60,000 nucleotides of DNA from Tubiluchus corallicola (lineage: Eukaryota; Priapulida; Priapulimorpha; Priapulimorphida; Tubiluchidae), in the NCBI GenBank assembly GCA_030141605.1, contig JAQGDQ010000123.1, positions 436,001-496,000 of the forward strand, in the 5' to 3' direction. Made by a program: the position numbers and the translations under genes. Below, in pieces: positions 1 to 11,400 of the stretch. The notes under the pieces are model-generated. The model did no database searches. It was not told the DNA's origin and worked only from the letters and a program-made list of their open reading frames with translations. Position 1 is the first letter of the stretch; the number at the start of each line of letters is the position of its first letter.

Positions 1-2
1 AA

Positions 3-188
3 CAATGGCTGACAGCGATGAAAGCTGTGAAGAAGTTTACAGGCTATATTTCCCTGCAATCATTGATAAATATTGCTAAAACGGTAAAAAAAGCGTCACC
101 AAAGATTAATCGTGATATCAAATTACAAGAACAAGTTTGTAATCCAACTTCAAAATCACCCATCATTAATGCATGGTTTTCTTCCTGA
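3..188 (+). CDS. possible 3'-terminal exon of an unidentified gene entering from the left
   Basis: The frame starting at base 3 is open from the window edge to a TGA at 186-188, about 61 codons, with Lys-rich content (motifs KTVKKA and SPIINAWFSS). The stretch could be the last exon of a plus-strand gene whose body lies left of the window, or a transposase remnant. An AATAAA lies downstream near 1047. I recognise no family, and 61 open codons can occur by chance. Confidence 0.25.
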   Translation, partial: QWLTAMKAVKKFTGYISLQSLINIAKTVKKASPKINRDIKLQEQVCNPTSKSPIINAWFSS

Positions 189-2072
189 GAAACTCCCAAT
201 ACTTAACGTTCTAGAATTTTTGCAGTGTCTTTGTTTTGTAGTCTAACAAAAGGTATGGTGTATTACATGTGGGGAGAGAATTTTTAGTAATATTAAGATT
301 ACTAGTGACTGGCGAAAACTTTAGTTCATCTTGAATAAAATTTGATCAATGGCCTCGGGTTTACCTCATTTGAGAGCGTTTACATGGAACATTGTCAAAA
401 TTTCAAATTTTTTGAACTTAGATCTTGTATGTTTATAAGTATAAGTATGATTACAAATATATGAGCGATATAAGTTAATGAAAAAGAATATTAGCTGTTA
501 CTTACAGTATATGACAAAAACATTAATTTCAAACTAATTTATTTCTGTTTATTGCACAATTCATGTGAACATGTCAGTAACAAGCATACAGTATCACAAT
601 ACAATTATTATTTTCTAATGCTTGTACATTTCATGATAACAAGATGAGTAAATACATTATAATCAACGATTAATAAATGTTTATAATTATTATTACTATA
701 AACTACAAACTTCCTGTAAAAATCCTATGTGTTTAAGAACTAACATGCGAAAATTTTGATTGCTACTGTATCAGTTTACAATTTACTTAGTAACTTTAAT
801 TTACTATAATCTTTCATTTTGTTTTCACTTTCCACACCTGTACATTTTGATTTGTGCAGAAATACTTTTTAAAGAAACAAAGGCAAAACTAAGCTGCATG
901 TTGTTAAATGCTGGCTTGGATTGTTTTAAACTTACGCTAACATACATACACTAACATATTACAGCCATTTGTACTAATGTCTGCACACCTTAATTGCTTG
1001 TAGAAGTCTATGTCTGTTACATTTAAGCTCTATTAACTCTATAAACACAATAAAAGTCGATTTTTTATATTTTTTGATCGCATGGCCCTGGAACAATTTC
1101 TGGTGTCATTACTTTATTTGACCAATCTGGCTCCTGTGTTTGAAATGAGTGTGCATTTACGTAACTCATTTATCAAGGTTGCCTGATAGAATCAAGGATC
1201 AAATTGCCCCAAATTTGAGATTTATAAGCTTACTGCAAAACTTTTTTGTGTTTTAATTAATTTTAAGCTGTATTCTGTTTCGTGTTTTGATTTTAAACAC
1301 AAAATTAAAATTTATAATCAATATGTTGAAAATTGTGTGGTGTGGTCAAGTTTTTTTATGTATTTGGCCCTCCTAACTTTAGAACCTGACTGCCCCTGTA
1401 TGCATAACGATAATTAGTAAGGCAGTCAAAGTACTCTTAAGTTTGAGTATGCTTACTGAACCAAATGACTATCTAGTTTAGACGTATTTGCAGATAATAA
1501 TGAATTTGATGGTTCTGCTCTCATAAGCTACAACTCTGTGCATTCACTGAGTGAAGCGTGAGAATGCTGATAAGCACATTGCTCGTTGCATAACGTAATA
1601 GTTTATTGACAGATTCACGTTTTCTAACTTAACTGGACATACTTCCTGCCATTTAGAGTTGAAAAGCAGAAACCAGGTTTTTGATTACCCATGTTCTATG
1701 TCAAGAAGAAAGGAAGAGATTTTCGAATGTGCGAAGGATGATGATGACTACGATTGTTATGACTGCATCACTTGTTTAACCATTGTTATGTTGTAAAAAC
1801 GAGGAAAAAGGTTTTAGGTGGACAACATAATAAATATACTATAGCAGAAACAGTTCAGAGTATTTTCACAAAAGAAAAATAAAGATGTGAAAATATGTGC
1901 TATAATACTCTCTGAAAGTCTACGTGTGTATCCTACTAATGCAGAAGTGTTTGGGCACGCAAAGGAAGTTTTAGTAAAAACTGTTTTATATGCATTGTAT
2001 AGCACATATGGAATCGTAGATATGGTATGCCACGCATGTGAGAGAGGCCAAGGTTATTGTTAAAAAGTGTGG
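189..2072. other. non-coding stretch downstream of the first LRR gene
   Basis: AT-rich, without a convincing gene. It probably contains the 3' UTR of the minus-strand LRR gene that ends at 2073. On the plus strand, about 1690-2040 reads open for three short segments in three successive frames, which may be a decayed coding relic or chance. Confidence 0.4.
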
Positions 2073-4329
2073 TTATTTGATTAAACATGCAGGTAGTATA
2101 ACTGAGATCACTGCTATGATTGAGTGCAGTGTTGAAATGCTCCCAGATGATCCAGCTTTGTCTTTGTTTTTTGGTTCACAATCTGACAACATTTCTGGCT
2201 TGAGGTCGAGCACACGTTTCTCGCGGAGCTTCTTGGGCGAGTCACAGACGCCAAGGTCGCTGCCCTGATAATCTCCTTCGTTAAGCCAGACGGTTTCTCT
2301 CAGCCATCGTAATCGACAGTCACATTCAAAAGGGTTTCCTGATAATGAGTGAATGTGTTGTTAAAAGATCTAATGTTATAATTATATAAAGACAATTGTG
2401 TGTTTCCCTATTAATAAGTTTCTGGGTTGCTACTGGATAATGTGCTAAGTATTACAAAGGGGCCATCCATACATAACGATATCAAGTTTTCGGCCGATTT
2501 GGAGGACTATCCTACCTTATGTTGTAATAGTGTTATCATATGCCCCACCACCTACCTACCTCTTATATTGATATCGATGTAGTTTTTTGTACATTTTATT
2601 CTTTCTCCTCCCAAGGACATTCAACAACATCACTGTTGTTAATTAATGAGAAACCATCAGTGGGTTGCGTCATTCTACTGGCACTGCTACTGCTGCTGGC
2701 ACACACGTGTGAAAAAAACATGAAGTCAGTTAACAATATCATGACTAAATCACCTACTTACCTTTAATTTACCTTTACCTTTACTTTACTTACCTATTTA
2801 CATTATGTTATAATGGTGTTATCACATCTCATGTCATCTACCTCCCTAAACTTGATATCGTTATATTTGGATGGCCCCAAAACAGCAGTGTAGTGGCAAA
2901 ACTTTGCACCCACCCTCACAGCCCCAGTATCTGCTGGGAAACCCATCGGTTGGAGGGACCCTTGGCTGTGAAGAAGAACTGGTAAAGCATCAAAGTAATG
3001 CATAATTTTCCAAAACTTTAACAATTTTGTCAACGCGAAATTCTCAAGGAAAAATTAAAGGCAAGTTATGATGTTTTTTGACCGATCTTAAAAATTGTGG
3101 TACATTCGATAGGCCTCAGACATTTTTACCTAAGTTTAATGATTTGTGGTCCACTGGCACTACTTTTGCAGGGTGACCCAAACATACAGTTATGCTAATA
3201 CAGAGCTACAGTGCAGCACAAACCACATATGTGCAGTGAATCTTAAATATGTATTTGGCACAACTACAATATGTTTAATATAAGAATGTAAAGAAAACAA
3301 AAAACTGTTGGTGGTGATTGCATTAGGCTAAACCACGAGTTTTTGTAAATTATATGTACAACTTATAATTTAAAATTAGATGGGCTGTATTTTTTATATA
3401 GCCTATACCCTCATTGACAGCCATTACACCCTCAAGCCTCAATGAGTTATTCTGTTTTGTAAAAATAATTGTCAATTAATATTGTGTGAAGAAATTCCAC
3501 CTAGCTGTGAGATGAACTTTTAATTTAATAAATGATAGAACTTCATAATGAAACTTCAAAATTTGCTATTACTTGATTTTCTTGTACTTGGAGTTACATG
3601 TACTTACTGGTTTTTTGTTATTATTGTTGTTGTTGTTATCGTCACCATTATTGTATATCTTATATCGTTATCATTATCATTATGGTAGTACCAGTAGCTG
3701 TAGCATAATAGTTGTCACTCACCATATAGCAGCAGTAAAACGTTTTTTGTCTCAACATTTTGATGAAATGGTATGTAGTCAATATTTTTTATGCCATTCC
3801 TCGACAGATCAAGCTCTTTTAACCTCGACAGTGAAGATAGGTCCAACTTGAAATGCTGAAGCTTGGCAGCTGTAATTTTGAGTGATTCCAAGTCCCTTAG
3901 ACTTAAAAATGCTTTTGGGTGTATCTGTGGGAGATTGGTTGCCTTTATTATAAGATTCGTAGCGTCAAGACCTTCAAAGGTTTTCTCCTTGATTGCCATC
4001 AAATTTCTTGCCCTGAGTTCTACATGACGGGCCACTATTCCCTTCAGAAACTTCTTGGGAAATGTAGCATTGGGGTTGTTGTTGGTGACCATGAGTTTGT
4101 AGACAGGCCGGTCGATCTCGCTCACAGCTGCTTCGAACTGTGTGCTGTCATGGTAGATGCAGGCAACGTGTGGACATTTTTCTGTGATGGCCACCCTTGT
4201 TCCAAAGCTGCAGTGACACTGTGTCATTTTCGGACATCCGGAGTACTGTGAGCAGTCTTCAGCATGGCACAGGAGTAATAAAGTCGACATCACTAATAAA
4301 AACTCTGTACTCAAATAATTAGAAGGCAT
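2073..4329 (-). CDS. secreted or GPI-anchored leucine-rich-repeat protein (LRR gene A)
   Basis: Two coding exons join in phase: 4329-3723 (donor GTGAGT at 3722-3717) and 2338-2073 (acceptor CAG at 2341-2339), giving 290 codons. The start at 4329 gives a hydrophobic signal peptide ending near CHAED. A Cys-rich N-terminal cap follows, then about five weak LRRs around residues 75-190 (LKELDLSRNGIKNI is the clearest). Exon 2 opens with a typical LRRCT cap (GNPFECDCRLRWL, then further Cys). The protein ends in a small-residue patch (AGSSGS), a short hydrophobic stretch (IIAVISVILPACL) and only two more residues, which is what a GPI-anchor signal looks like. It carries one N-glycosylation site (NAT). 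A role in extracellular recognition or adhesion is inferred from the fold only. It lies just upstream of the recognised DNTTIP1 exons, on the opposite strand, and is related to the LRR gene at 7.8-9.9 kb. Confidence 0.85.
2339..3722 (-). other. intron of LRR gene A
   Basis: About 1.4 kb between a GTGAGT donor and a CAG acceptor on the minus strand. It holds no recognisable gene. A (TTG)n/(TTA)n-rich simple patch lies near 3615-3690. Confidence 0.7.
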
Positions 4330-5486
4330 TTTTCAATTAAAGTAGTCAGAGTTTGCTATTATTTGCCACTTAAATATTTCCTTTCTCAAGTACACGAACT
4401 ACTGGCCACTACTGCATATTGTAGCAAATTAAGCTCTGAGAACAGCATTTTTTCAGGTAGTTTGATGGGTGTTGGCAGCACAACAGGCCTAAAATGTGAA
4501 TTAGTGGCAGCCCTTGCAGAAGTTTTCCATTACAGTATTTCGGCTGTTGACACATTATTTCTCATCGTAGGCTGTCACCTTGGTGATGCCATGCTCATTA
4601 TTTGCATTGTATTTGGTGTTGGTCATCTTCCCACCCCCATCACAGTTTCTTTGGCCCTGTACCGGTTTAGTGTCAAACCTCAAACTTTGTTGTAGTTAAT
4701 GCCCCAGAGACATTTTTAAAAACCAGTTGGCGTGAGCTGTTCAGCCTCTGCTAATGTTTAATCCTATAATTGTAAATATTGGAATGCAAATATAAGATTA
4801 CAGCTGAGATGATATGAACCATAAAAACTCTGTTTGACCAATACATTCTCACGTGGGCTAAGAAAAACAACGGCACCCTATCAGCACTGCTTGCATAAGA
4901 TGATATTATTGGATTAAGCAATGGAGAAGCACTTGTTAATTATATTTCTGGGAGTTTATTACATAGGCTGTTAGAAGTCCTGTTTGGAGGAAGTAAAAAA
5001 TAAAAGTTTGATGTAAAAGATTAACTTTTTTGTGATAAGTTATGGTTCTAATACTTCTGTTATTTAAGAATTGAAGAAATGTCCTAGATAGCTCTATTAT
5101 TGAATAACATTTTATCATTATCCACCAATGCAAGAATTAAACTGTTAAGTTTATATACGTGTGTGTGTGTGTGTGTGCATGCTTGCATGTGTGAGGGTGT
5201 GTGTGTGTGTTTGTATATGTATATATACTGGTATTGGCATATGAATTTCCTTATGTTTTTGGACAGGTATAATTGATATTAAAAATGTGTTGTTTTAATT
5301 TTATAATATTAACTTATAATCACTCAAATTTAATTGACTTTGGTTTTGTTTGTTTTGTTTTCAGTTTTGTTTATTGTTAATTTCAGTCTCATTTAATGTA
5401 AGCCCAACGATGGTGATTACATCGTTATAATTATGTCAGTTTGCTTTTGACCATGTATGGTAATTACATGCCATGTTTTGTTACAG
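4330..5486. other. region between LRR gene A and the first recognised DNTTIP1 exon
   Basis: It holds a (GT)n microsatellite at about 5158-5212. It probably includes the 5' region of LRR gene A and part of a DNTTIP1 intron, because the DNTTIP1 exon at 5487 is an internal exon. I could not find the missing DNTTIP1 N-terminal exons here. Confidence 0.5.
5158..5212. repeat. (GT)n microsatellite
   Basis: Alternating GT tract with a few GC/AT interruptions, running into an ATATAT patch. Confidence 0.85.
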
Positions 5487-8400
5487 ATTCGAGGTTTAGG
5501 CTCTGGACGTAGCACGCCATCCTCAAAGTTCAGCAAAGCTGAGTCAGTACTGCGTGAGGGGCCGAAATGGGATCCCGAACGGCTGACGCTTGAAACAAAA
5601 TTCGTAATGGGTGCTAAAGCAAATAAGTGAGCAATAATTTTAATATTAAATGTTTTGCTAATGATATATACAACGGGTGGTGTGGGTCAATAGTACATGT
5701 GTCTCAGTTCTTAGCTGCTATGGACTCCTGTGCTTTTTGGATTCCTTTAGTTCTCTATCATGGTTATTTTCCAACATTTGGTTTTTATTTTATGGGACTG
5801 TGCCGGTTAAAGGCAAATTATATATTTATGAGTCAAGATATAATTTTATGTGAAAACAGAGATTTTGCTTAGTTTTTGTAAGTGACTATGGCTTTTCATT
5901 CTTGTTTTTATGCTAATTTAGTGTAATAACAAGAACGAAAATTCACAATTTTCTTGAGAGCCTAAAGTCTTCGATAAAACTGCATTTTTACTGACCAATT
6001 TATCAAGCAGAATTCCTAATTTTGATTATTCAATAGTGTAGAGAGTGTGGTGGAGAGCCAGTTCATGTGAGCAATAGTGTTGCAGTGCAGTGACAAACTG
6101 CCCCTTCCCCCCCCCCCCCCCATTAAAAACATGAAATGCCTACTTTATGTTTGGAATATTTCAAAATGTCATAAGAATTTAAGTACTGTACTTAAATCTT
6201 CATCGCCAAGTGATATTAAAGATAAGTTGTGTCTCTATTTTGCAGAGTAATGTTTGTTCACTGTTTTACAGAGCATTAGGTCTTGGTGCTACTCGTGGTA
6301 GATTGTACATAAAACATCCAGATTTATTTAAGGTAAGTAATTACTACTTAAACTATGCACAGTGATCATAAGTAGCGAAACAAAAAAAGAAAAGGAAAGA
6401 TGCAAAAGGTGAAATGTGACTGGTGCATCACAGAATTCACGGGCAGTTTTTTTGGTCCCTAATTCTTTGAACTAACGTGTTGCTTAGGTTACAAATTGCT
6501 GTGTTATTTACTGAGTGGAGACCATCTTTAACTGCTTTACTCGTTATGATGCTGAATCCGGCAACTAGCGATGCCACTTCACGATAAGAATATTGAAAAA
6601 ATCAGCAGCAGTTTGTTTGACGATTAACTTCGCTACTCCAAGGCCCTATTATTGTGAATGCACTATTACGCATCTTCTTTGTATGCCAATTTACTGTCAA
6701 AATAAGTAATGTAGTATAATATAAACTATCTTATGCATAATTGACCTCCTGTTTGTCAATTGCAGAATTAACTGCTGAAAGTGGACAATAGGTCCTACTA
6801 ATTTTGTTATAGTGACTGCTAATCATTAGCTCTAAATTAGTTTTGAAAAAGCATTTCTTGTGCAAATTATTTTTAAAAATACAAAAAAAATGAGAAAATA
6901 ATAACATAAGAAAATGTAATATCTCACCACAAATAAATAAGCTTTTCATAAATTTGTTTTTTTGTGGTATTTGCTTCACATGTTGCTGTGAAATACACAC
7001 ATATTTAAGGTTGAATATCAGCAGTTGTTTCCTGTTTAGCTATAACTCGGTTAATTTTAACTTTAGTATTCAGGTGATAGTGAAGACAAGGTGTGGTTGT
7101 ACGAAAATAGGTTGATGCCAGCAACGGGTGGAAGAGCCTATCTCTTGATAGAGGAAGATATTTATGATTTAGCTGAAACAAATGAATACAAGTAAGTTTT
7201 CATACAAAGCCTTTCACAAAATTCTTTCTGAATTATGTAAGTATGGAGTGAGTTGTTTCCATAGTCATAGATGCTTTGCTGAAATCTGTTCATTCTCGCT
7301 TATTTGTCGTAACGTGAGTACTGATAGCTGCATCAGCTTGAACACAGTTGAGATTGAAGTGTTGGTGTGTTAACGTGTCAGTGTAGTTGAGTGATAGTTT
7401 TAACATTTTTTTGTATTAATCTGATGCAGCAATCAACATTGATCATAGCTGCAAAAGATGGTTAAAAGGCTGATACTCACGTTAACAAATCATTTTAATC
7501 AAATTAACAAACTATATGTTTAAGAAACAATCATATTATTACTATGTTAGAACAGCAACACATATTTATTTCTATTCATTTGATCATAGCTGCAAAAGAT
7601 GGTTAAAAGGCTGATAATCACGTTAACAAATCATTTTAATCAAATTAACAAACTATATGTTTAAGAAACAATCATATTATTACTATGTTAGAACAGCAAC
7701 ACATGTTTATTTCTATTCATTTAATTCTGCTAATAAGTTTTTGTCGTATTTTATTCACTTATAGTTATAACTTGATGTCTATGTTTGAATTTGATATAAC
7801 ATATTAAATAACCGTAAAAGATGTGAGAATGCTAATATATTTTCAAGCTAATTTCTGCATTAAAGACACATATATAGATAAAGATAGCAAAATCATCTCA
7901 AATTGTAATCTTCTACCAGAATCTGTAGTTGTTTGTGGTGGCGATTCAGTGGTGTCTTTGGTGTATTCTGTCGTTTCCTCTTCCTCTGTCGTCGGGTTTC
8001 CAGTTGGCGGTCTGTATGGATTGCATAAGTCTGCTGCATTCAGTTCATCGAGGCTTTGTCCGCTAAAATGTGGTGGCTCGGCACAAGTTCCAAGTTTAGT
8101 TCCCCAGCCCCAGGTAGTGTTAACCAGCCAGGCCAGTTCACACGAACAGTTTAATGGATTGTCTGAAAAATTTTTAATATATTATAGGAAACTTAAAGAT
8201 TGCACAAGTCTTCGGTAGTTAAGTCGTCAAGACTTTGTCCGCTCAGATGAGGTGGTGCAGCACACTTTCCAAGTCTGGTACCTCCTCCCCAGGAAGTGTT
8301 AATGAGCCAGGCTAGTTCACACAAACAGTTTAAGGGATTGTCTGAAAAAGTTTAATGCATTAAACCTGGTTATTGTTGTCCCGAATTTTTTGGAAAGCAA

Positions 8401-11400
8401 AATGATGAGTGTACATTATATGATTTCAATCTCATGGCTGTTCAGTAAAATTAGTGCTAAGTAATATTGTATGAAAACACTGTTTTGCACATTTTAATTC
8501 TACTACTGTGTGTACTTTCAGCCAAATTTTAGGAATTTTATTGATGTTATTCTTTTTTTCGTTTAAAACAGCTGTTTGTAAGAGTTGGAGTTATGTAATG
8601 GCATTTTTTCTAAGATTCACCATCAAGATAACCCCTAAAGCTTATCAAGTTTATCGTACCTGATTAGTCACTTGAAAAGTTGACTGTTTTTAGGTGATCA
8701 ACATTGCACACTTTCGATGCTATCTATAATTTGCGTTGTTCAACATTAGTGTGACTGCTAGGCTATTTAACACTTAAATTTCACTAGAATAAGTGGGAAT
8801 CAAAACAGAACAGAAAGTTATTGTGCTAATTGTGTCATTTGGCAATATTAAGTTGATTTAACAATAAGAACTTACTACTCAAGTCTAGCGTTATGGCTTG
8901 ATATTCGCTTCTGCTTATAATGGAATCTTCGTCTAATGTTTTTATTAGATTGTTGCTGAGGTCGAGGCTTTCTAGTTCTTCTAGTCCGGGATCGTCGAAG
9001 ACTCCGCGTTTTATATGCTCAAACTTGTTGTAAACCAAGCTAATTATTTTCAACTTAGTGGTTTTTGCAAATGTGCCAGATTCCAATGATGTCAGATTGT
9101 TCTCACCTAGAAAAAGCACAGTGAGATTTTGCAAGTTGTCCAACGCCCTTTCCTCAATTGTGTGGATCTTGTTGTAGTCCAGATAAAGTGCGAACAAACC
9201 TGATAAACTTCCAAGTGTGTTTGCCTGAAGAGTTGTAATGCCATTGTAGCACATCCACAAGTTCTGTACGCTGCCAGGAATTGAAGGTATCCAAGAGGCA
9301 ACATCCGTTATTGCGTTTTGACTTAAGTCAAGTGTTATCAAATGTGGAAGTCCTTCAAAGCTCTCACTTGCAATTTCACTTAAACGATTACGTCTCAAAT
9401 ATAGATACTGCAATGAGGAAATATCAGAAAAGGCATTATTACTTATCTTAGTTAGTTGTTCATTGTCTACAATTTCTAGTGTGGTTAGTCCTAGTTGTGC
9501 AGAAGAATGTTTGAATGCTCCACTGTTGAGTTCAGTTACATCTGTTCTATTCACTCGTAGTTTCTGTAAAGAGATCATACTTTCTAACATGTTATCAACC
9601 AGCTTTGGCGAGTAGTGAAACTCACTGATGATAAAGGTGCCAATCTGTAACCGCATTGTCTTTAACGTTAATCTTAGTGGTTCATATCCCATCCATTCGC
9701 AGAATATTGTTGATTGACCGCCGGATTCTGTACATACACATCGGTCATTTGGTAATTCATGTGGACATAAAGGCACATCTACGCAATCATGGAAACATGG
9801 CCAATAGCTGAAGGTTATTTGTGGCAGCCATGCCGACAGTATAACACAGACTGACAGTTTTACAAGTTTCATAATTTTATGTAGAGTACCAGACGTTTTC
9901 ACTAATTTTATAACTGCTTCCTTCCTAGCTTCTTATGTCAGCTTCTGTTATAACGGCATTAGTATTTACATTACAAATACGCCCTTTGCTTTACGTTAAT
10001 GTAACATGTATTTATCATTCTTGCGTAAATCATCACATTTTGTTTACAAACTACGTCACATTCTGACACATTTATCACGTCAGTAGAAGCTGATTCTGTA
10101 CTGACACACAGTCCAAAGACCATGTTAGAGTATCAGGTACAGTGTAACTACATGTGTCTACATTGCACAATATTTCACGTTGCAAAATATGGTTGACTAA
10201 AATTAGGTTAAATGCAACTACTTAACCATGGTTATGGAATTATTACAGTGAAATTTCAGTCTTTGCTACACTGTTTTGGAGCCAGAGAACATGTCAGTAA
10301 AATGAAAAAAGAAATGACTTCCGATGCAGTTTTTATCTCTTGTTTGCAATTCTTTTGTTATTAAGTAGTTCTCTTCAGGAGAAAGGGAGACTTCATGATG
10401 ATCAGATTATTTTATATATCAACTTCCCCCTCCAGAATTCCCACACATTTTGACACGGTTTGACTACATAAGTGTCTTTTTAAATAAATTATTATTAACT
10501 ATTGTTGATTAAGAAATAAATATATAGTCAGTTACTATTTCCTGACAAAAATGTTTCTGTGTAGGAATAAATAAGTAGTCGGTTGGTATATCCAGACAAA
10601 TGTATGTTTCTGTATGGATCAAACATGTTTGATAGATAGAAATTTTAAATTGAGCAAGTAGAAGAAAATGTTTTCTGCATACAATAAAAAAAAACCAATC
10701 AGTTGTCCTTGAAAAATGTTTTTCTTGCACCCTTAAAACTACTGTTTCCTGTGAAACATAACCAACTCAGAATTAATAAAAATGTTATAGAGGGACGTGC
10801 TTATAGAGCACTATAAAAGGTGGTCGGTGAGCCGGGCATCCAGAGCTCCAAAGTTGTGTGTTCTAAGCAACATTCGCATGTTTTATTTAATTACTGTTCA
10901 TGAATAATTGCGTATTCACTTATCAGATTTTGATAAAACCAGAACCAGAGGACAAAAAAACAAAAGAACAAAAGGGAAAGCTATTTGATCCATTTGGTAA
11001 TTGGTAACATTTAGGGTTAGACTGTTAGGGCATTCCCACAATTTAAAGGTTATAAATCAGTAAAGTTGAACAGCCATATATATCACATATAATTTTATTT
11101 TGGCGTGTCTTCTGGTACGAGTATTGAACACATTTATATAACCATATTTTTATTATTGCCAGAGACACAAAAAAATAAAACCTTTGGCCACAGCAAGCAC
11201 TGATAAGAAGGCCTCGGGAAGAAGAAATGGTATACAGGTGGTTAACTATTGAAGATCAAATACATAGAAATAGATTAATATACGATGAATTACATACATT
11301 AGTAAACGTAAATAAGCTAAATGTTGAAGATGGCATCAGTGTTTAAGTTGTCAAGATTTTACTTGATAAGGCGAAGTAGTTTGCCATGCATTCCATATCT

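Noticed and set aside
2038-2268. Plus-strand 76-codon open frame
   Set aside because: It lies antisense to exon 2 of LRR gene A, whose LRRCT cap and splice phase are convincing on the minus strand.
3919-4251. Plus-strand 110-codon open frame
   Set aside because: Antisense shadow of LRR gene A exon 1.
4363-4695. Plus-strand 110-codon hydrophobic open frame
   Set aside because: No splice, start or family evidence; composition fits random AT-rich DNA. Not shown to be a gene.
4919-5000. Short open piece reading GEALVNYISGSLLHRLLEVL
   Set aside because: Only about 27 codons, with vague likeness to transposase ends and no supporting flanks.
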